Assembly (NCBI GenBank): GCA_023284085.1
Contig: JAKVHY010000009.1
Coordinates: 92,948 to 156,947 of the forward strand
DNA length: 64,000 nucleotides
Direction of reading: 5' to 3'
From: Shewanella benthica
GTDB lineage: Bacteria > Pseudomonadota > Gammaproteobacteria > Enterobacterales > Shewanellaceae
The notes below the pieces were generated by a model that did not search any database, was not told where the DNA came from, and saw nothing but the letters and a program-made list of their open reading frames with translations. The stretch's first letter is position 1; every line of letters starts with the position of its first letter. The position numbers and the translations under genes are program-made. Shown piece after piece: positions 9,379 to 18,841 of the stretch.

Positions 9379-9564
9379 GATTTGAGTACCTTCTTCGGTT
9401 ATTGGTATTTTGTTAACTAAGTTGATTTTTTGTATTATTAGTATTCTATTGATACTTGTCCGACCAAAGTAGCATTTTTTTTGTGCACTGTGGAGGGCTG
9501 GATGGCTAAAGTTATTATTCTTACATCAAAACAATAGAGTTTATCTGTATATGAGGTTCTTATT

Positions 9565-10167
9565 TTGAATAAACAGCTTATTTGGTTAGTGATTTTTCTG
9601 TCGGTGCTGGTTTGGTCGGCTATCGAGCCTAAAGATCAGTTCACCTGGTTTCTTGAGGTGTTACCTGCTCTCGTCGTCTTGCCTGTTTTATTTCTGACTC
9701 GAGAGCGCTTTCCACTGACGCCTTTGGCTTATGTTTTTATATTGGTTCACTGCGTCCAACTTATGGTTGGCGGCCATTACACTTATGCTGAGGTGCCTCT
9801 TTTTGACTGGATCGCCGAAATTACGGGCTCAGACAGAAACAATTACGACAAGCTGGGGCATCTTGCTCAAGGGTTTGTGCCTACCTTAGTGGCCCGTGAA
9901 ATTTTCATTCGATTAGATGTGGTGAAACGTGGCGCTTGGTGTAATTTCTTGTCATTGTGCTTAGCCCTAGCGTTTTCTGCTTTTTATGAGTTGATCGAGT
10001 GGTGGGTTGCTCTGCTAACGGGGGAGGATGCGGAAGCATTTTTAGGGACCCAAGGTTATATTTGGGATACCCAGTCGGATATGGGCATGGCGTTAGTGGG
10101 GGCGATAATTTGCCTAGTTACACTTGCTAGGTTTCATGATTCACAGCTGGCTAAACTTAATGGCTAA
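9565..10167 (+). CDS. DUF2238 (YjdF-like) inner-membrane protein
   Basis: 200 residues with about six hydrophobic spans. Between spans lie conserved family segments (VGGHYTYAEVPLFDW, RNNYDKLGHLAQGF, FYELIEWW and WDTQSDMGMALVGA). This is the DUF2238/YjdF integral-membrane family of unknown function. The start appears to be TTG 9565 with an AGGT about nine bases upstream; no in-frame ATG serves better. It is divergent from serA and monocistronic. Confidence 0.85.
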   Translation: MNKQLIWLVIFLSVLVWSAIEPKDQFTWFLEVLPALVVLPVLFLTRERFPLTPLAYVFILVHCVQLMVGGHYTYAEVPLFDWIAEITGSDRNNYDKLGHLAQGFVPTLVAREIFIRLDVVKRGAWCNFLSLCLALAFSAFYELIEWWVALLTGEDAEAFLGTQGYIWDTQSDMGMALVGAIICLVTLARFHDSQLAKLNG

Positions 10168-10429
10168 CTAGTGAATTATTTTATCTTGTATAAAGTATAG
10201 TGGTTTTTTATGCTTTAAAAGTCTAACTATATAAGGTTTTAATAGCTAAAGTTGATAAAAACAGACTATTCATCATGTTTACATTTAGTTAATACTTTTT
10301 TACTATGGTGTTACAGTTGAATTTATTCGAATCTACTAAAACTATTCAAAATTGTAATCATTCTGGTTGATAGGGAAGATTGACCACACCCTTACAGAGA
10401 GCAAGTAAACTTTTCAGGGAGAGAAGTGA

Positions 10430-11095
10430 ATGAGTAAGATTGATGAATTGGTGTTCTTGCATCAAGTCGCGGCACCATGTCACTTGGCTATTTTGGCCGA
10501 GTCTATAGGGCTAAAGACACGTATCGTGAAGCAGGTATCTGAGCTAGAGCCTGAGAGAGACAATAACTGCTTCTATCTGATAGAACAGGAGGGAGCCGCC
10601 TTAGACAGTAAGGGAATACCGTTATTGGCATCTCGTCTAGTGTCCCATGTTCCCGTAGCACTCTATCAGGTTAATCGTGAAAAACTTGAGCCAGAGTCTG
10701 CCTTATTATTGGGGATTCGAGGCTTGCTCTATGCGGACCAGCGTATGGATCTCTTGTTAACCGGTTTAAGAAAGATGGTGGCCGATGAGCTTTGGTATGA
10801 CAGGACTCTGATCAGTAAGATGTTCCGTCAATTGGTAAGTCGTTTAGACAACACTAACGATTATTCGCAAGATAACGCTGCCATGCTGCAGATGTTGACG
10901 AAAAGAGAGCGTACTATCATTCAGCTCGTATCCAGTGGTGCTAGAAATAAGGAGATCGCTCACCGACTCTGTATCAGCGAACACACGGTGAAGGCACATA
11001 TTTCCTCTATTTTCAGGAAGACACAATCACGTAATCGTGTGGAGTTACTCAGATGGGCACAAACCTATCAGAGTCACTTTGAACTTTGTTCTTAG
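10430..11095 (+). CDS. LuxR/CsgD-type transcriptional regulator
   Basis: 221 residues. The C-terminus (about 150-215) is a LuxR/GerE helix-turn-helix: LTKRERTIIQLVSSGARNKE, then ISEHTVKAHISSIFRK. The N-terminal 130 residues look like a receiver-type fold but lack an evident phospho-acceptor Asp pattern, as in CsgD/VpsT-type regulators. ATG at 10430 with GGGAGAG upstream. No target gene is directly attached; the secreted nuclease lies 480 bp downstream behind a terminator. The DNA-binding role is clear; target and signal are unknown. Confidence 0.85.
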   Translation: MSKIDELVFLHQVAAPCHLAILAESIGLKTRIVKQVSELEPERDNNCFYLIEQEGAALDSKGIPLLASRLVSHVPVALYQVNREKLEPESALLLGIRGLLYADQRMDLLLTGLRKMVADELWYDRTLISKMFRQLVSRLDNTNDYSQDNAAMLQMLTKRERTIIQLVSSGARNKEIAHRLCISEHTVKAHISSIFRKTQSRNRVELLRWAQTYQSHFELCS

Positions 11096-11197
11096 CAGGT
11101 TATAAACTACTAACTATTTAGGCTCTGCTAATTACAGCTCGTTACTGTGAGATGTTTTGAGAGGTAATTTGAGAAGTCGTCACTAACGGAAAAAGCT

Positions 11198-11224
11198 AAA
11201 ACGGTCTCAATGGCCGTTTTTTTA
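11198..11224 (+). terminator. Intrinsic terminator after the LuxR-type gene
   Basis: Stem AAAACGG (11198-11204) with CCGTTTT (11214-11220), then further Ts. It lies about 100 bases after the regulator's stop. Confidence 0.75.
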
Positions 11225-11578
11225 TGCCTGAAAAACCCTGATGTTAAGACTAATTAACTAGGCTTGTGTAAATTTCATTCTAATCTAGAAGTTTTTATTC
11301 AGATTTTGTAAAAATCTGTCACGGCTTGATAAATGGGTGTTCGGCCTTGGTTCTAATGCCTGTTCTTGATTAAGTATTTGATTTTGACACGCTTAACCTT
11401 CATCTTGAATCACCTGTTCTTATTTACGTTAAATCCAGCTTGTTTTTTCTTTGTTTTACAAGTGTTTATAATTCGTTAATGTGATTTAGACATCTTTTTT
11501 TTATCATCCAAGTCTGTAAGAATCCCCTGGTACGTTAATAGAAGTTAGCGGCAATATTATAAAAATGGGGTTGGATAA
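11225..11578 (+). promoter_or_regulatory. AT-rich leader of the extracellular nuclease gene
   Basis: About 350 bp without a gene. It holds AT-rich DNA, including a TATAAT-like hexamer at about 11466 and a TTGACA at about 11384, but not at canonical spacing to each other. No operator could be assigned. It must contain the promoter of the downstream nuclease gene. Confidence 0.35.
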
Positions 11579-14218
11579 ATGGATAATGTTAAAAAATTGT
11601 CAGTGCTTGCACTGTCTATCGCCGCGGCTCTGCCTATGATGGCAAGCGCCGATGTGATAATTAGCGAATATGTAGAAGGCTCTGGTTACAGTAAAGCGGT
11701 AGAGATATATAACTCAGGCACTACAACAGTGGACCTAGCCGGGTATTCGCTGGTTTACTATTCTAAAGGTGAAACGATAGCTAAGACAATTGTGGATTTG
11801 TCTGGCAATCTAGCAGCCGAAGGCATTAAGGTCATTACTAATAACCATGCCCAAAATGCCATCGTCTTAGATCCTTCTATTGATGCTGAATCCGCCACTA
11901 TCTACTTTAATGGCGATGACAAAATTGGCATCTTAAAAGATGGTGTTCTGGTCGATATTCTTGGTGAAGTGGGTACTACTGGTGACTGGGCTAAAGATGT
12001 CACTATCGAGCGTAATGTTGATATCGCTACGGCAAACGTAAGCTACGTAGAAAGTGAGTGGACAAGTAAAGCAAAGAATGACTTTGCCGGTTTAGGTGTG
12101 CGTTCAGGTAATTTCGGTGGTGGTGAAACGCCTGAGGTTCCAGCTTTTAGTTGTGTTGGTGAGAACATTACCCCTATTTATAAGGTGCAGGGAGCTGGAG
12201 ACTCTAGTCCGTTAGTACCTGATGGCGAGTATGCATCCGCTAATGCTGTGACGATTAAAGGTATCGTGACTGCTCGTGGTGATTCGATGCAAAAAGGTTT
12301 TTATCTACAAGAAGCACAAGGCGATGGTTCTCCATATACTTCTGATGGCATCTTTGTCTATTTAGGCGATAAAGCGGCCGAAGGCATTCAAGCGGGTGTT
12401 GAAGTCTGTGTTCAGGGGCTAGTACAAGAGAAATATGGCCAGACTCAGATTGCCGGTGATGCCACTAAGATTGAAATTGGTGAGCAAGGAGAGATGCTTG
12501 CAACTACACCTTTATATGTCGCTGACGGCGAGAACCTAGCGCAGGCATTAGAACGCTACGAAGGCATGCATATCGTGCTAGATGCTGGTAGCGATATGAA
12601 GATCACTCGCAACTTTAGTTTCGACTACTCAAGTTACCGTAACAATATGGTGTTGTCGCATAAAGCGCCTTTGATGAAGCCGACTCAGGTTCATGCCCCA
12701 TTATCTGATGCCGCTGTTGCGCTGCAACAGGCAAACAGAATCAACGAGCTTTATGTTGAGTCTGATTATAAGGCTAGCAATGGTGAAGTGCCTTATTTCC
12801 CTGACTTTAATGCGGAAACTGGCTATATCCGAGTTGGCGATCTGGTTACTAACATTTCTGGTGTGATCGGTTACAGCTATAATAATTATCGTCTGATTGC
12901 GACCAATGAGGTCTCTGCAGGCGACTTTATCCGTGAAAATGATCGCACAACAACTCCTGCTATCGCAACAGAGGGTGATATCCGTGTCGCCAGTTTCAAC
13001 GTACTGAACTATTTCACCGATGCATTCGAAGGTTACGATGCTAATCCCACCAACGGCAACCGCGGTGCAGAAACAGAAAATGAAACCTTTTTGCAGCGCA
13101 CCAAGATTGTTAACGCAATTAAAGAGATGAATGCCGATATCATTGGTCTGATGGAGATCGAGAACAATGGTTACGGCGAGAAGAGTGCAATCCAGAACCT
13201 GTTGAATGCACTGAACTCCGAATTGCCAGCCATCGATGCATACAAGTTTATCGAAATTGCCGATGCGGATAAGTATCAGGGTAAGTATATCGGTGGTGAT
13301 GCGATAGCCGTTGGCATGTTGTACCGCGTCAGAACCGTCACACCGGCTAATGATGCGTTTGTTGTGGCTACGCCTGAGCAGTCTGTTGCTGCCGGTGCAG
13401 AAACCCGTGGCGAAGGAGACAAGGCTGAGACTAACCCAAGTATTTGGAAAGCGCAGCGTCATAGCCTGGGTCAGACTTTCGACGTCAATGGTGAGAAGTT
13501 GACAGTGTTGGTTAACCACCTTAAGTCTAAGGGCAGCGCCTGTTTAGAAGATTGGCATGAGTATTCGTTTGACAAGGGCACTCCTGAGCCAGCCGATCTG
13601 CAGGGTCACTGTAACGAGTTCCGTGTATCTGCGGCCAAGGTTATCGGTGAATCTATCAAAGATATCGAGGGTGATATCCTGGTTATCGGTGATTTAAATG
13701 CCTACGGCATGGAAGATCCGGTGCGAGTGCTAACCGATTATGATGCTGCGACAGCTGGTTATGAAATCAAGACTGCATCATGGACCACGCTGGACGGCAA
13801 GGTGTATGAGCGTGAAGGTAGCAAGATTGATAAGGGTTACGGCCTGATCAACTTGAATACCCAGGCCCATGGCGTTGAAACCTATTCATACAGCTACAGT
13901 GGTGAGTTGGGTAATCTGGACCATGCCTTAGGCAACGCAAGTGTGGCAGCTAGACTGGTCGATATTCAGGACTGGCACATTAACTCGGTTGAATCCAGCC
14001 TGTTCGAATACCCAAGCAAGTACACCGGCGAGCTGTTGAAATCTGAAAATGTATTCTCTGCATCGGATCATGATCCTGTGATCATCGCGTTAAGCTATCC
14101 AGCGCCGACTCCAACTCCTGAACCAACTCCTGAACCTAAGAAAGATGATGGTGGTTCGTTAGGATATTTAGGCTTGGCAATGCTTTCATTACTGGGTTTA
14201 CGTCGTCGTAAACACTAA
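11579..14218 (+). CDS. exeM: Extracellular endonuclease, ExeM type, with GlyGly-CTERM tail
   Basis: 879 residues. Signal peptide 1-24 (ends MMASA). Then a lamin-tail domain (about 25-140), an OB-fold-like region (about 165-300), and an endonuclease/exonuclease/phosphatase domain (about 455-835). The last holds VASFNVLNYF, LMEIENNGYG, VLVNHLKSKG, IGDLNAYGMEDP, LDHALGN and SASDHDPVI, which carry the metal-binding and catalytic residues. A PTPEPTPEP linker leads to a C-terminal GGSLGYLGLAMLSLLGL then RRRK, the GlyGly-CTERM signal cut by rhombosortase. Family members degrade extracellular DNA in Shewanella biofilms for phosphate and detachment. The enzyme should be exported by type II secretion. 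Confidence 0.93.
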   Translation: MDNVKKLSVLALSIAAALPMMASADVIISEYVEGSGYSKAVEIYNSGTTTVDLAGYSLVYYSKGETIAKTIVDLSGNLAAEGIKVITNNHAQNAIVLDPSIDAESATIYFNGDDKIGILKDGVLVDILGEVGTTGDWAKDVTIERNVDIATANVSYVESEWTSKAKNDFAGLGVRSGNFGGGETPEVPAFSCVGENITPIYKVQGAGDSSPLVPDGEYASANAVTIKGIVTARGDSMQKGFYLQEAQGDGSPYTSDGIFVYLGDKAAEGIQAGVEVCVQGLVQEKYGQTQIAGDATKIEIGEQGEMLATTPLYVADGENLAQALERYEGMHIVLDAGSDMKITRNFSFDYSSYRNNMVLSHKAPLMKPTQVHAPLSDAAVALQQANRINELYVESDYKASNGEVPYFPDFNAETGYIRVGDLVTNISGVIGYSYNNYRLIATNEVSAGDFIRENDRTTTPAIATEGDIRVASFNVLNYFTDAFEGYDANPTNGNRGAETENETFLQRTKIVNAIKEMNADIIGLMEIENNGYGEKSAIQNLLNALNSELPAIDAYKFIEIADADKYQGKYIGGDAIAVGMLYRVRTVTPANDAFVVATPEQSVAAGAETRGEGDKAETNPSIWKAQRHSLGQTFDVNGEKLTVLVNHLKSKGSACLEDWHEYSFDKGTPEPADLQGHCNEFRVSAAKVIGESIKDIEGDILVIGDLNAYGMEDPVRVLTDYDAATAGYEIKTASWTTLDGKVYEREGSKIDKGYGLINLNTQAHGVETYSYSYSGELGNLDHALGNASVAARLVDIQDWHINSVESSLFEYPSKYTGELLKSENVFSASDHDPVIIALSYPAPTPTPEPTPEPKKDDGGSLGYLGLAMLSLLGLRRRKH

Positions 14219-14245
14219 TTATTGAGATGACTCATTGTTAATCAT

Positions 14246-14280
14246 AAACCGCCTTTAATTCATTAAAGGCGGTTTTTTTA
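14246..14280 (+). terminator. Intrinsic terminator after the nuclease gene
   Basis: A 14-bp perfect stem (AAACCGCCTTTAAT at 14246-14259, complement 14262-14275) with a T-run, 28 bases after the stop. Confidence 0.92.
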
Positions 14281-14720
14281 TTCTCTATTCATTTAGGAAA
14301 ATGAGCTAACACTAATAAAGTATGGCTTAGATCTTAATTTGTGATTAATAGGCTATTTTTATATGTTATTTTTATTCTCTACGGTAATAAACCGATCTTA
14401 ATTTACTGCTTTATAGGTTCTAAACTTTGTTTTTAGCTTGGCCGTATTCTAGTCGTTCTTGTTCTATTTGGTGCTATACCAGTAACTTGTCAGTATTTAT
14501 CAGCTTCATGTGGGGAACTCTCTTTTCTCTATTTTCTCTATTTTCATTGTGCACAGTTGTATGGTTTTACACTATCTAGCCTATAAAAATGGTATCAATC
14601 TCATGCCTCGAGAGGCAGATTTCATCGAGTTAGTTTGAAATTGTATAAACTGGCGACATCTGATGATTTCATCGCTAAAAAATGTATGGATGTTTTCATC
14701 ATTTTATTGAAAATGGTTTA
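14281..14720. other. Gene-free AT-rich spacer before the MITE-like element
   Basis: About 440 bp of AT-rich DNA. A CTCTTTTCTCTATTTTCTCT stretch near 14520 is a short imperfect tandem. No coding frame, RNA gene or clear promoter is recognisable. Confidence 0.4.
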
Positions 14721-14986
14721 ATACCATTCCGAGTAAGTATCTGAACATTCAGCGGGAGTTCAAAGCGCTGTAGGCAAGGCGGATGTTTGAAGCTAATAGT
14801 TATTCTATATCGAGAACATTCAACGTAGCATAAAGGGCTTTTAAACCCGCACTGCGTGAGGCTCTCAGTGTTTCCACTTCGGTGTTACATTGACTTAAAA
14901 GGGAATAACCATTTCCTCATCAATGTGCCTTGAATTGAAAAAACTGAGAGTCTCTGAACTGACCAGATACTTATATGGAATGGTAT
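14721..14986 (+). mobile_element. MITE-like element, copy 1 (266 bp)
   Basis: The ends are inverted repeats starting ATACCATTCC and closing GGAATGGTAT, with similarity continuing inward (TAAGTATCTG). A second copy of exactly the same length lies inverted at 40422-40687; I count 11 differences in 266 positions (about 96% identical). Each half can fold: GCGGGAGTTCAAAGC pairs with GCTTTTAAACCCGC, and GAGGCTCTCAG pairs with CTGAGAGTCTC. TA flanks both ends in this copy. There is no coding capacity, so movement would need a transposase elsewhere. Confidence 0.8.
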
Positions 14987-15087
14987 TACTACTAGACCAG
15001 CCTTAGCTTTTTACTCCTCTTACCTGTTTAAACTTACAGCGCTAGCCAGTAGACTGTGGCTTAATTATCAGAAGAATGGATGTAGTG

Positions 15088-15525
15088 ATGAGTATTTGGT
15101 TTAGGCCGGTGAGCTTGGAAGATTGCGCTAAAATGGATTCGGGCATGCACGGCAAGGGCACCTTGATGCAAACTATGGGCATCAAGATAACCGAAATTGG
15201 GGATGATTATATGGTGGCGACTATGCCAGCCTCTCCCGAGGTTCATAATCCTCTGGGAATCGTCCACGGCGGAGCCAATGTGGCATTGGCTGAGACGGTT
15301 GCCAGCTACGCGGCAAACTTCGCCGTAGATTTTGAGAATTACTACTGTGTCGGCCAAGAGATCAATGCTAATCATCTTAAAGCATCTAGAAATGGCACCT
15401 TAACTGCAACGGCAAAGCCTGTGCATTTAGGTAAGCGAAGCTCGGTATGGGAGATACTTATCCATAACAGCGGTGGTGATCTTTGCTGCATCTCGCGCAT
15501 GACAGCAGCCGTGGTTAAGCGTTAG
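15088..15525 (+). CDS. PaaI-type hotdog thioesterase
   Basis: About 145 residues from ATG 15088; an in-frame ATG at 15076 is the alternative. The hotdog-fold signature is NPLGIVHGGANVALAETVAS (about 57-77), with the Asn/His-Gly-Gly segment and the Glu of ALAET. A later strand reads INANHLKASRNGTLTATAKP. This fits the PaaI/DUF4442-type acyl-CoA thioesterases that hydrolyse acyl- or aryl-CoA in the cytoplasm. A GGAT about 8 bases upstream favours 15088. Substrate unknown. Confidence 0.85.
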   Translation: MSIWFRPVSLEDCAKMDSGMHGKGTLMQTMGIKITEIGDDYMVATMPASPEVHNPLGIVHGGANVALAETVASYAANFAVDFENYYCVGQEINANHLKASRNGTLTATAKPVHLGKRSSVWEILIHNSGGDLCCISRMTAAVVKR

Positions 15526-15699
15526 TGATACAGGTTGGCAGCCAAGTATGATTGACCTTCTATTAACGTAAATAGACTATAGATGTGTAGCTAGCTGTTA
15601 CATAATATGCACCATTTATTAATGGCGAGCTACAGGCTTTAATGCACTAAACTTGTTATGTAGGTTTGAATCGATTGTGAGATGTAGGGAATAGGTAAA

Positions 15700-15948
15700 A
15701 TGGATAGTGCAACAATTTGGGAGTGGGTCGGCTACTTAGCCTCTGTGGTGGTAGCCATCTCGCTGATGATGTCGAATATTAAAAAGTTACGCTGGTGGAA
15801 CCTGATCGGTGCTGGCCTTTTTGTCGCTTATGGTTTGGCCATCGATGCCTTACCTGTGGCTTTGGTAAACTTCTTTATTGTATTGATCGATGCTTATTAT
15901 ATAGTCAAAATTTATAAAGCCGAAAAGTCGATTAACCAACAGCCTTGA
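15700..15948 (+). CDS. Small YgjV-like inner-membrane protein
   Basis: 82 residues with three hydrophobic spans: about 9-27, 33-50 and 52-70. The segment between the first two (MSNIKKLRWWNLIGAGLF) resembles the YgjV (Imp-YgjV) family. ATG 15700 follows GTAGGGAATAGG. Family function is unknown. It is a single gene followed by a strong terminator. Confidence 0.7.
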   Translation: MDSATIWEWVGYLASVVVAISLMMSNIKKLRWWNLIGAGLFVAYGLAIDALPVALVNFFIVLIDAYYIVKIYKAEKSINQQP

Positions 15949-16048
15949 GCTAGCATAAGCCCAGAGCTTAGTGGCCAGCCCTGAGCTAACTATAGCCCTG
16001 AGTCTGATAGACAGCTCTTAGCTAATAAGAAGCCTTGCGCTGAATAAT

Positions 16049-16087
16049 AAGAGCCAGCTAACTGCAGAAGTTAGCTGGCTCTTGTTG
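16049..16087 (+). terminator. Strong hairpin downstream of the YgjV-like gene
   Basis: A 14-bp stem (AAGAGCCAGCTAAC at 16049-16062, complement 16070-16083) followed by TTGTTGT. It lies about 100 bases after the stop; the intervening DNA has degenerate GAGCT-containing repeats. Confidence 0.7.
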
Positions 16088-16143
16088 TATTACAGATGTT
16101 CATTATCTCTAATGAAATCTATCGTTTTCTGGTTTTAACTACC

Positions 16144-16640
16144 TGTTTTCAATCGGATGTTTTCAATCGGATGTTTTCAACAGACTGTTTTTAATGGTAA
16201 TAGTGTTCATTTTCCTGCGTTTACCCTCTAGTTTTATCACCTTGTTCAACATATCTATCTACGAGACCATCTTTCACTAGAACTTAACTCTTTATGTGTA
16301 TTTTGTTGATTTACATCAGTATTTATACCAATGAAAGGCGTAACCTCCAATAGTGATAATGTCTTTCTTTGTCGGTATCTGTGAGTTATCTCTCATATCT
16401 CTAATCTTTAAAATGAATTAGGTTAATCTGATTTAATCGTTTTTATTCATTTCTTTTTTGAACTAGTATTTACTCATCGACAGGGTTTATGTGAAGGCTT
16501 CTAGAGCTAAGCGGCTTAACGAAAGCGAAACGGATCAATAACTATGGCCACAATATTTGATGTTATCGAAGACTGGTTGAACTAATCGACCAGTACGACT
16601 GAATTAGAAAATTAATGAATAAAAAGCATTGGAGAATAAT
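16144..16640 (+). promoter_or_regulatory. Catalase upstream region with a tandem repeat and a candidate FNR-type box
   Basis: About 500 bp. It opens with a 14-base tandem (TGTTTTCAATCGGA, two full copies and a degenerate third, 16144-16185). At 16306-16319 lies TTGATTTACATCAG, 9 of 10 specified bases of the FNR/EtrA consensus TTGAT-N4-ATCAA, 322 bp before the catalase ATG. No OxyR site could be recognised. The distance makes direct action on the catalase uncertain. Confidence 0.35.
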
Positions 16641-18107
16641 ATGACTAAACAAGCTAACTACTTAACCAGCCAAAATGGCGCGCCTGTTGCGGACGATCAA
16701 AATTCAATGACGGCAGGTGAGCGCGGACCGGTACTATTACAAGACTTTCATCTGTTAGAAAAACTTGCTCATTTTAACCGAGAGCGTATTCCTGAGCGTA
16801 TAGTGCATGCTAAAGGCACGGGTGTTTACGGTACTTTTACCCTGACCAAAGACATGAGCGATTATACTATTGCCGATCACTTCAATGGTGTCGGCAAACA
16901 AACTGAAACCTTCATACGTTTCTCGACCGTAGGCGGCGAGATGGGATCGGCCGATGCTGAGCGCGATCCTCGTGGTTTCGGTTTACGTTTCTATACGGCC
17001 CGTGGTAATCACGACATAGTGGGCAATAACACCCCGACCTTCTTTCTGCGTGATGGCATCAAGTTTCCGGACTTTATTCATACCCAGAAGCGTAATCCGC
17101 AGACTAATTTGAAAGATCCACAAGCCATGTGGGATTTCTGGGCATTGAATCCCGAAGCTCTGCATCAGGTGACGATCTTGATGTCGGATCGCGGCATTCC
17201 GGCTAACTACCGTCAGATGAATGGCTATGGTTCACATACCTATTCGCTGTGGAATGATAAAGGCGAGCGTTTCTGGGTTAAGTTCCATTTCAAGACTAAG
17301 CAAGGCATAGCGAATTTGACCCCAGAGCAGGCAGATATTCTTAAAGGGATTGATCCTGACTCATCTCAACGCGACATGGTCGCGGCAATTGCTGACGGTA
17401 ACTTCCCTCGTTGGGCGGTTAAGGTGCAAATTATGCCGGAAGCCGATGCCAACACATATCATATCAATCCATTCGATCTGACTAAGGTATGGCCACACGC
17501 CGATTATCCACTGATTGAGATTGGTGAACTTGAACTTAATCGCATGCCTGAGAACTACTTCGCCGAAGTAGAGCAGGTCGCATTAGCCCCGAGTAACTTA
17601 GTACCGGGTGTTGGGGCTTCACCGGATAAGATGTTGCAGGCTCGCTTGTTCGCCTATGCCGATGCACAGAGATACAGAATTGGCACTAACTATAATCAGC
17701 TGCCTGTGAATTGCCCGCACGCTACTAAGGCAAATCACCACCAACGTGCCGGCGCCATGGCGGGAACTCAATGCCCCTATAACGGCAGCCAAACCGGTGG
17801 AGATGCGAGTCCAAACTACGGGCCGAACAGTACCGAGTCTGCGTTAGTAGAGCCGAGTACTTTCGCCGAGCCAGCACTGCGTCTCGATGGTGAAGCCGAT
17901 AGATACAGCCGTTATAATCAGGATGACTTTGCTCAGGCTGGCAACCTGTACCGTATTTTCCCTGAAGATGAGAAGACCAGGTTGATCACCACTATCTGTG
18001 GTAGCTTGAGTCAGACGACGATGGATGTGCAGCAGACCATGGTCGAGCATTTCACCAAGGCGGATGCGGATTACGGTAAGCGCATCAAGCAGGAGTTGGG
18101 CTTGTAA
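16641..18107 (+). CDS. katB: Monofunctional haem catalase (clade 3 type)
   Basis: About 488 residues from ATG 16641, which has GGAG eight bases upstream; a TTG at 16629 is in frame but less likely. Catalytic His region RIVHAKGTGVYG, then FIRFSTVGGEMGSAD, RDPRGFGLRFYT and NNTPTFFLRDG (distal Asn). The proximal haem-ligand signature is RLFAYADAQRYRIGTNY with its Tyr. Length is that of small-subunit catalases. It converts 2 H2O2 to water and oxygen in the cytoplasm. The symbol follows Shewanella usage and is tentative. Confidence 0.95.
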   Translation: MTKQANYLTSQNGAPVADDQNSMTAGERGPVLLQDFHLLEKLAHFNRERIPERIVHAKGTGVYGTFTLTKDMSDYTIADHFNGVGKQTETFIRFSTVGGEMGSADAERDPRGFGLRFYTARGNHDIVGNNTPTFFLRDGIKFPDFIHTQKRNPQTNLKDPQAMWDFWALNPEALHQVTILMSDRGIPANYRQMNGYGSHTYSLWNDKGERFWVKFHFKTKQGIANLTPEQADILKGIDPDSSQRDMVAAIADGNFPRWAVKVQIMPEADANTYHINPFDLTKVWPHADYPLIEIGELELNRMPENYFAEVEQVALAPSNLVPGVGASPDKMLQARLFAYADAQRYRIGTNYNQLPVNCPHATKANHHQRAGAMAGTQCPYNGSQTGGDASPNYGPNSTESALVEPSTFAEPALRLDGEADRYSRYNQDDFAQAGNLYRIFPEDEKTRLITTICGSLSQTTMDVQQTMVEHFTKADADYGKRIKQELGL

Positions 18108-18137
18108 TCCTTAGTCGTTATGGTTGTTGAAATTGAA

Positions 18138-18165
18138 AGCCAGTGCCTAGAGCACTGGCTTTTTT
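18138..18165 (+). terminator. Intrinsic terminator after the catalase
   Basis: A 9-bp stem (AGCCAGTGC at 18138-18146, complement 18152-18160) followed by six Ts. Confidence 0.9.
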
Positions 18166-18261
18166 GATCATAACAAGGAGTGACGAGTCGTAAGCTATAA
18201 GCGGTAAGTTAAGCGAGTGCTTTTTCTTAAAACTTATAACTTAAAACTTAACGATCGTTAA

Positions 18262-18828
18262 CTAAAACAATAGTGTTACTACACCGAGTAGTGCAAACAA
18301 TACGGCGCATCCTCGATGGATCAGAGTCAGGGGTAATTTTTCTGCGCTGAAGTTGCCGGCTATGACCACAGGGACGTTGGCGATAAGCATGCCTAAGGTG
18401 GTTCCCATGACGACCATAGCCAGAGCATCATACTTGGCCGCTAATACCACAGTGGCAATTTGAGTTTTGTCGCCCATCTCGGCGATGAAAAACAGAATGA
18501 AAGTGGCAATGAAAGGCCCCATCTTGTAGAAGCGGCTCTCTTCACAATCGACCTTGTCCGGGATCAATACCCACAGAGCGATAGCAAAAAATGAAGCGGC
18601 GACTAAGTAGCGGGCCAGTTCCGGGCTAATCAAGCCAACGGCCCAATTGCCTAGCCAGGCGGCGCCAAAGTGGTTGATCAGAGTCGACAGAAAAATACCG
18701 AGAATAATTGCCGTTTTACTGCCTTTTATGTGGCTAAATCTTGCGGCGAGTATGAGGGCGAGCAGCTGAGTTTTGTCACCGATTTCGGCGATAGCAACCG
18801 TGAAGGTTGATGCGAGTAGTGCTTCCAA
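18262..18828 (-). CDS. mneA: UPF0016/GDT1-family manganese exporter
   Basis: 188 residues with six hydrophobic spans in two repeats, each with the diagnostic E-x-G-D-K-T motif: VAIAEIGDKTQL (about 13-20) and FIAEMGDKTQI (about 118-125). These acidic motifs bind the cation in the TMEM165/GDT1/MneA family. The start is TTG 18828 with an AAGGAAG Shine-Dalgarno sequence. The leader carries a yybP-ykoY Mn2+ riboswitch and a GC-rich hairpin just ahead of the ribosome site. This strongly supports a Mn2+ efflux role induced by excess manganese. Confidence 0.92.
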   Translation of the reverse strand: MEALLASTFTVAIAEIGDKTQLLALILAARFSHIKGSKTAIILGIFLSTLINHFGAAWLGNWAVGLISPELARYLVAASFFAIALWVLIPDKVDCEESRFYKMGPFIATFILFFIAEMGDKTQIATVVLAAKYDALAMVVMGTTLGMLIANVPVVIAGNFSAEKLPLTLIHRGCAVLFALLGVVTLLF

Positions 18829-18841
18829 GAGACTTCCTTAT

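Noticed and set aside
12701..13519. 272-residue minus-strand frame inside the nuclease gene
   Set aside because: It is antisense to the conserved nuclease domain, has an unlikely composition and no ribosome site; a shadow of the real gene.
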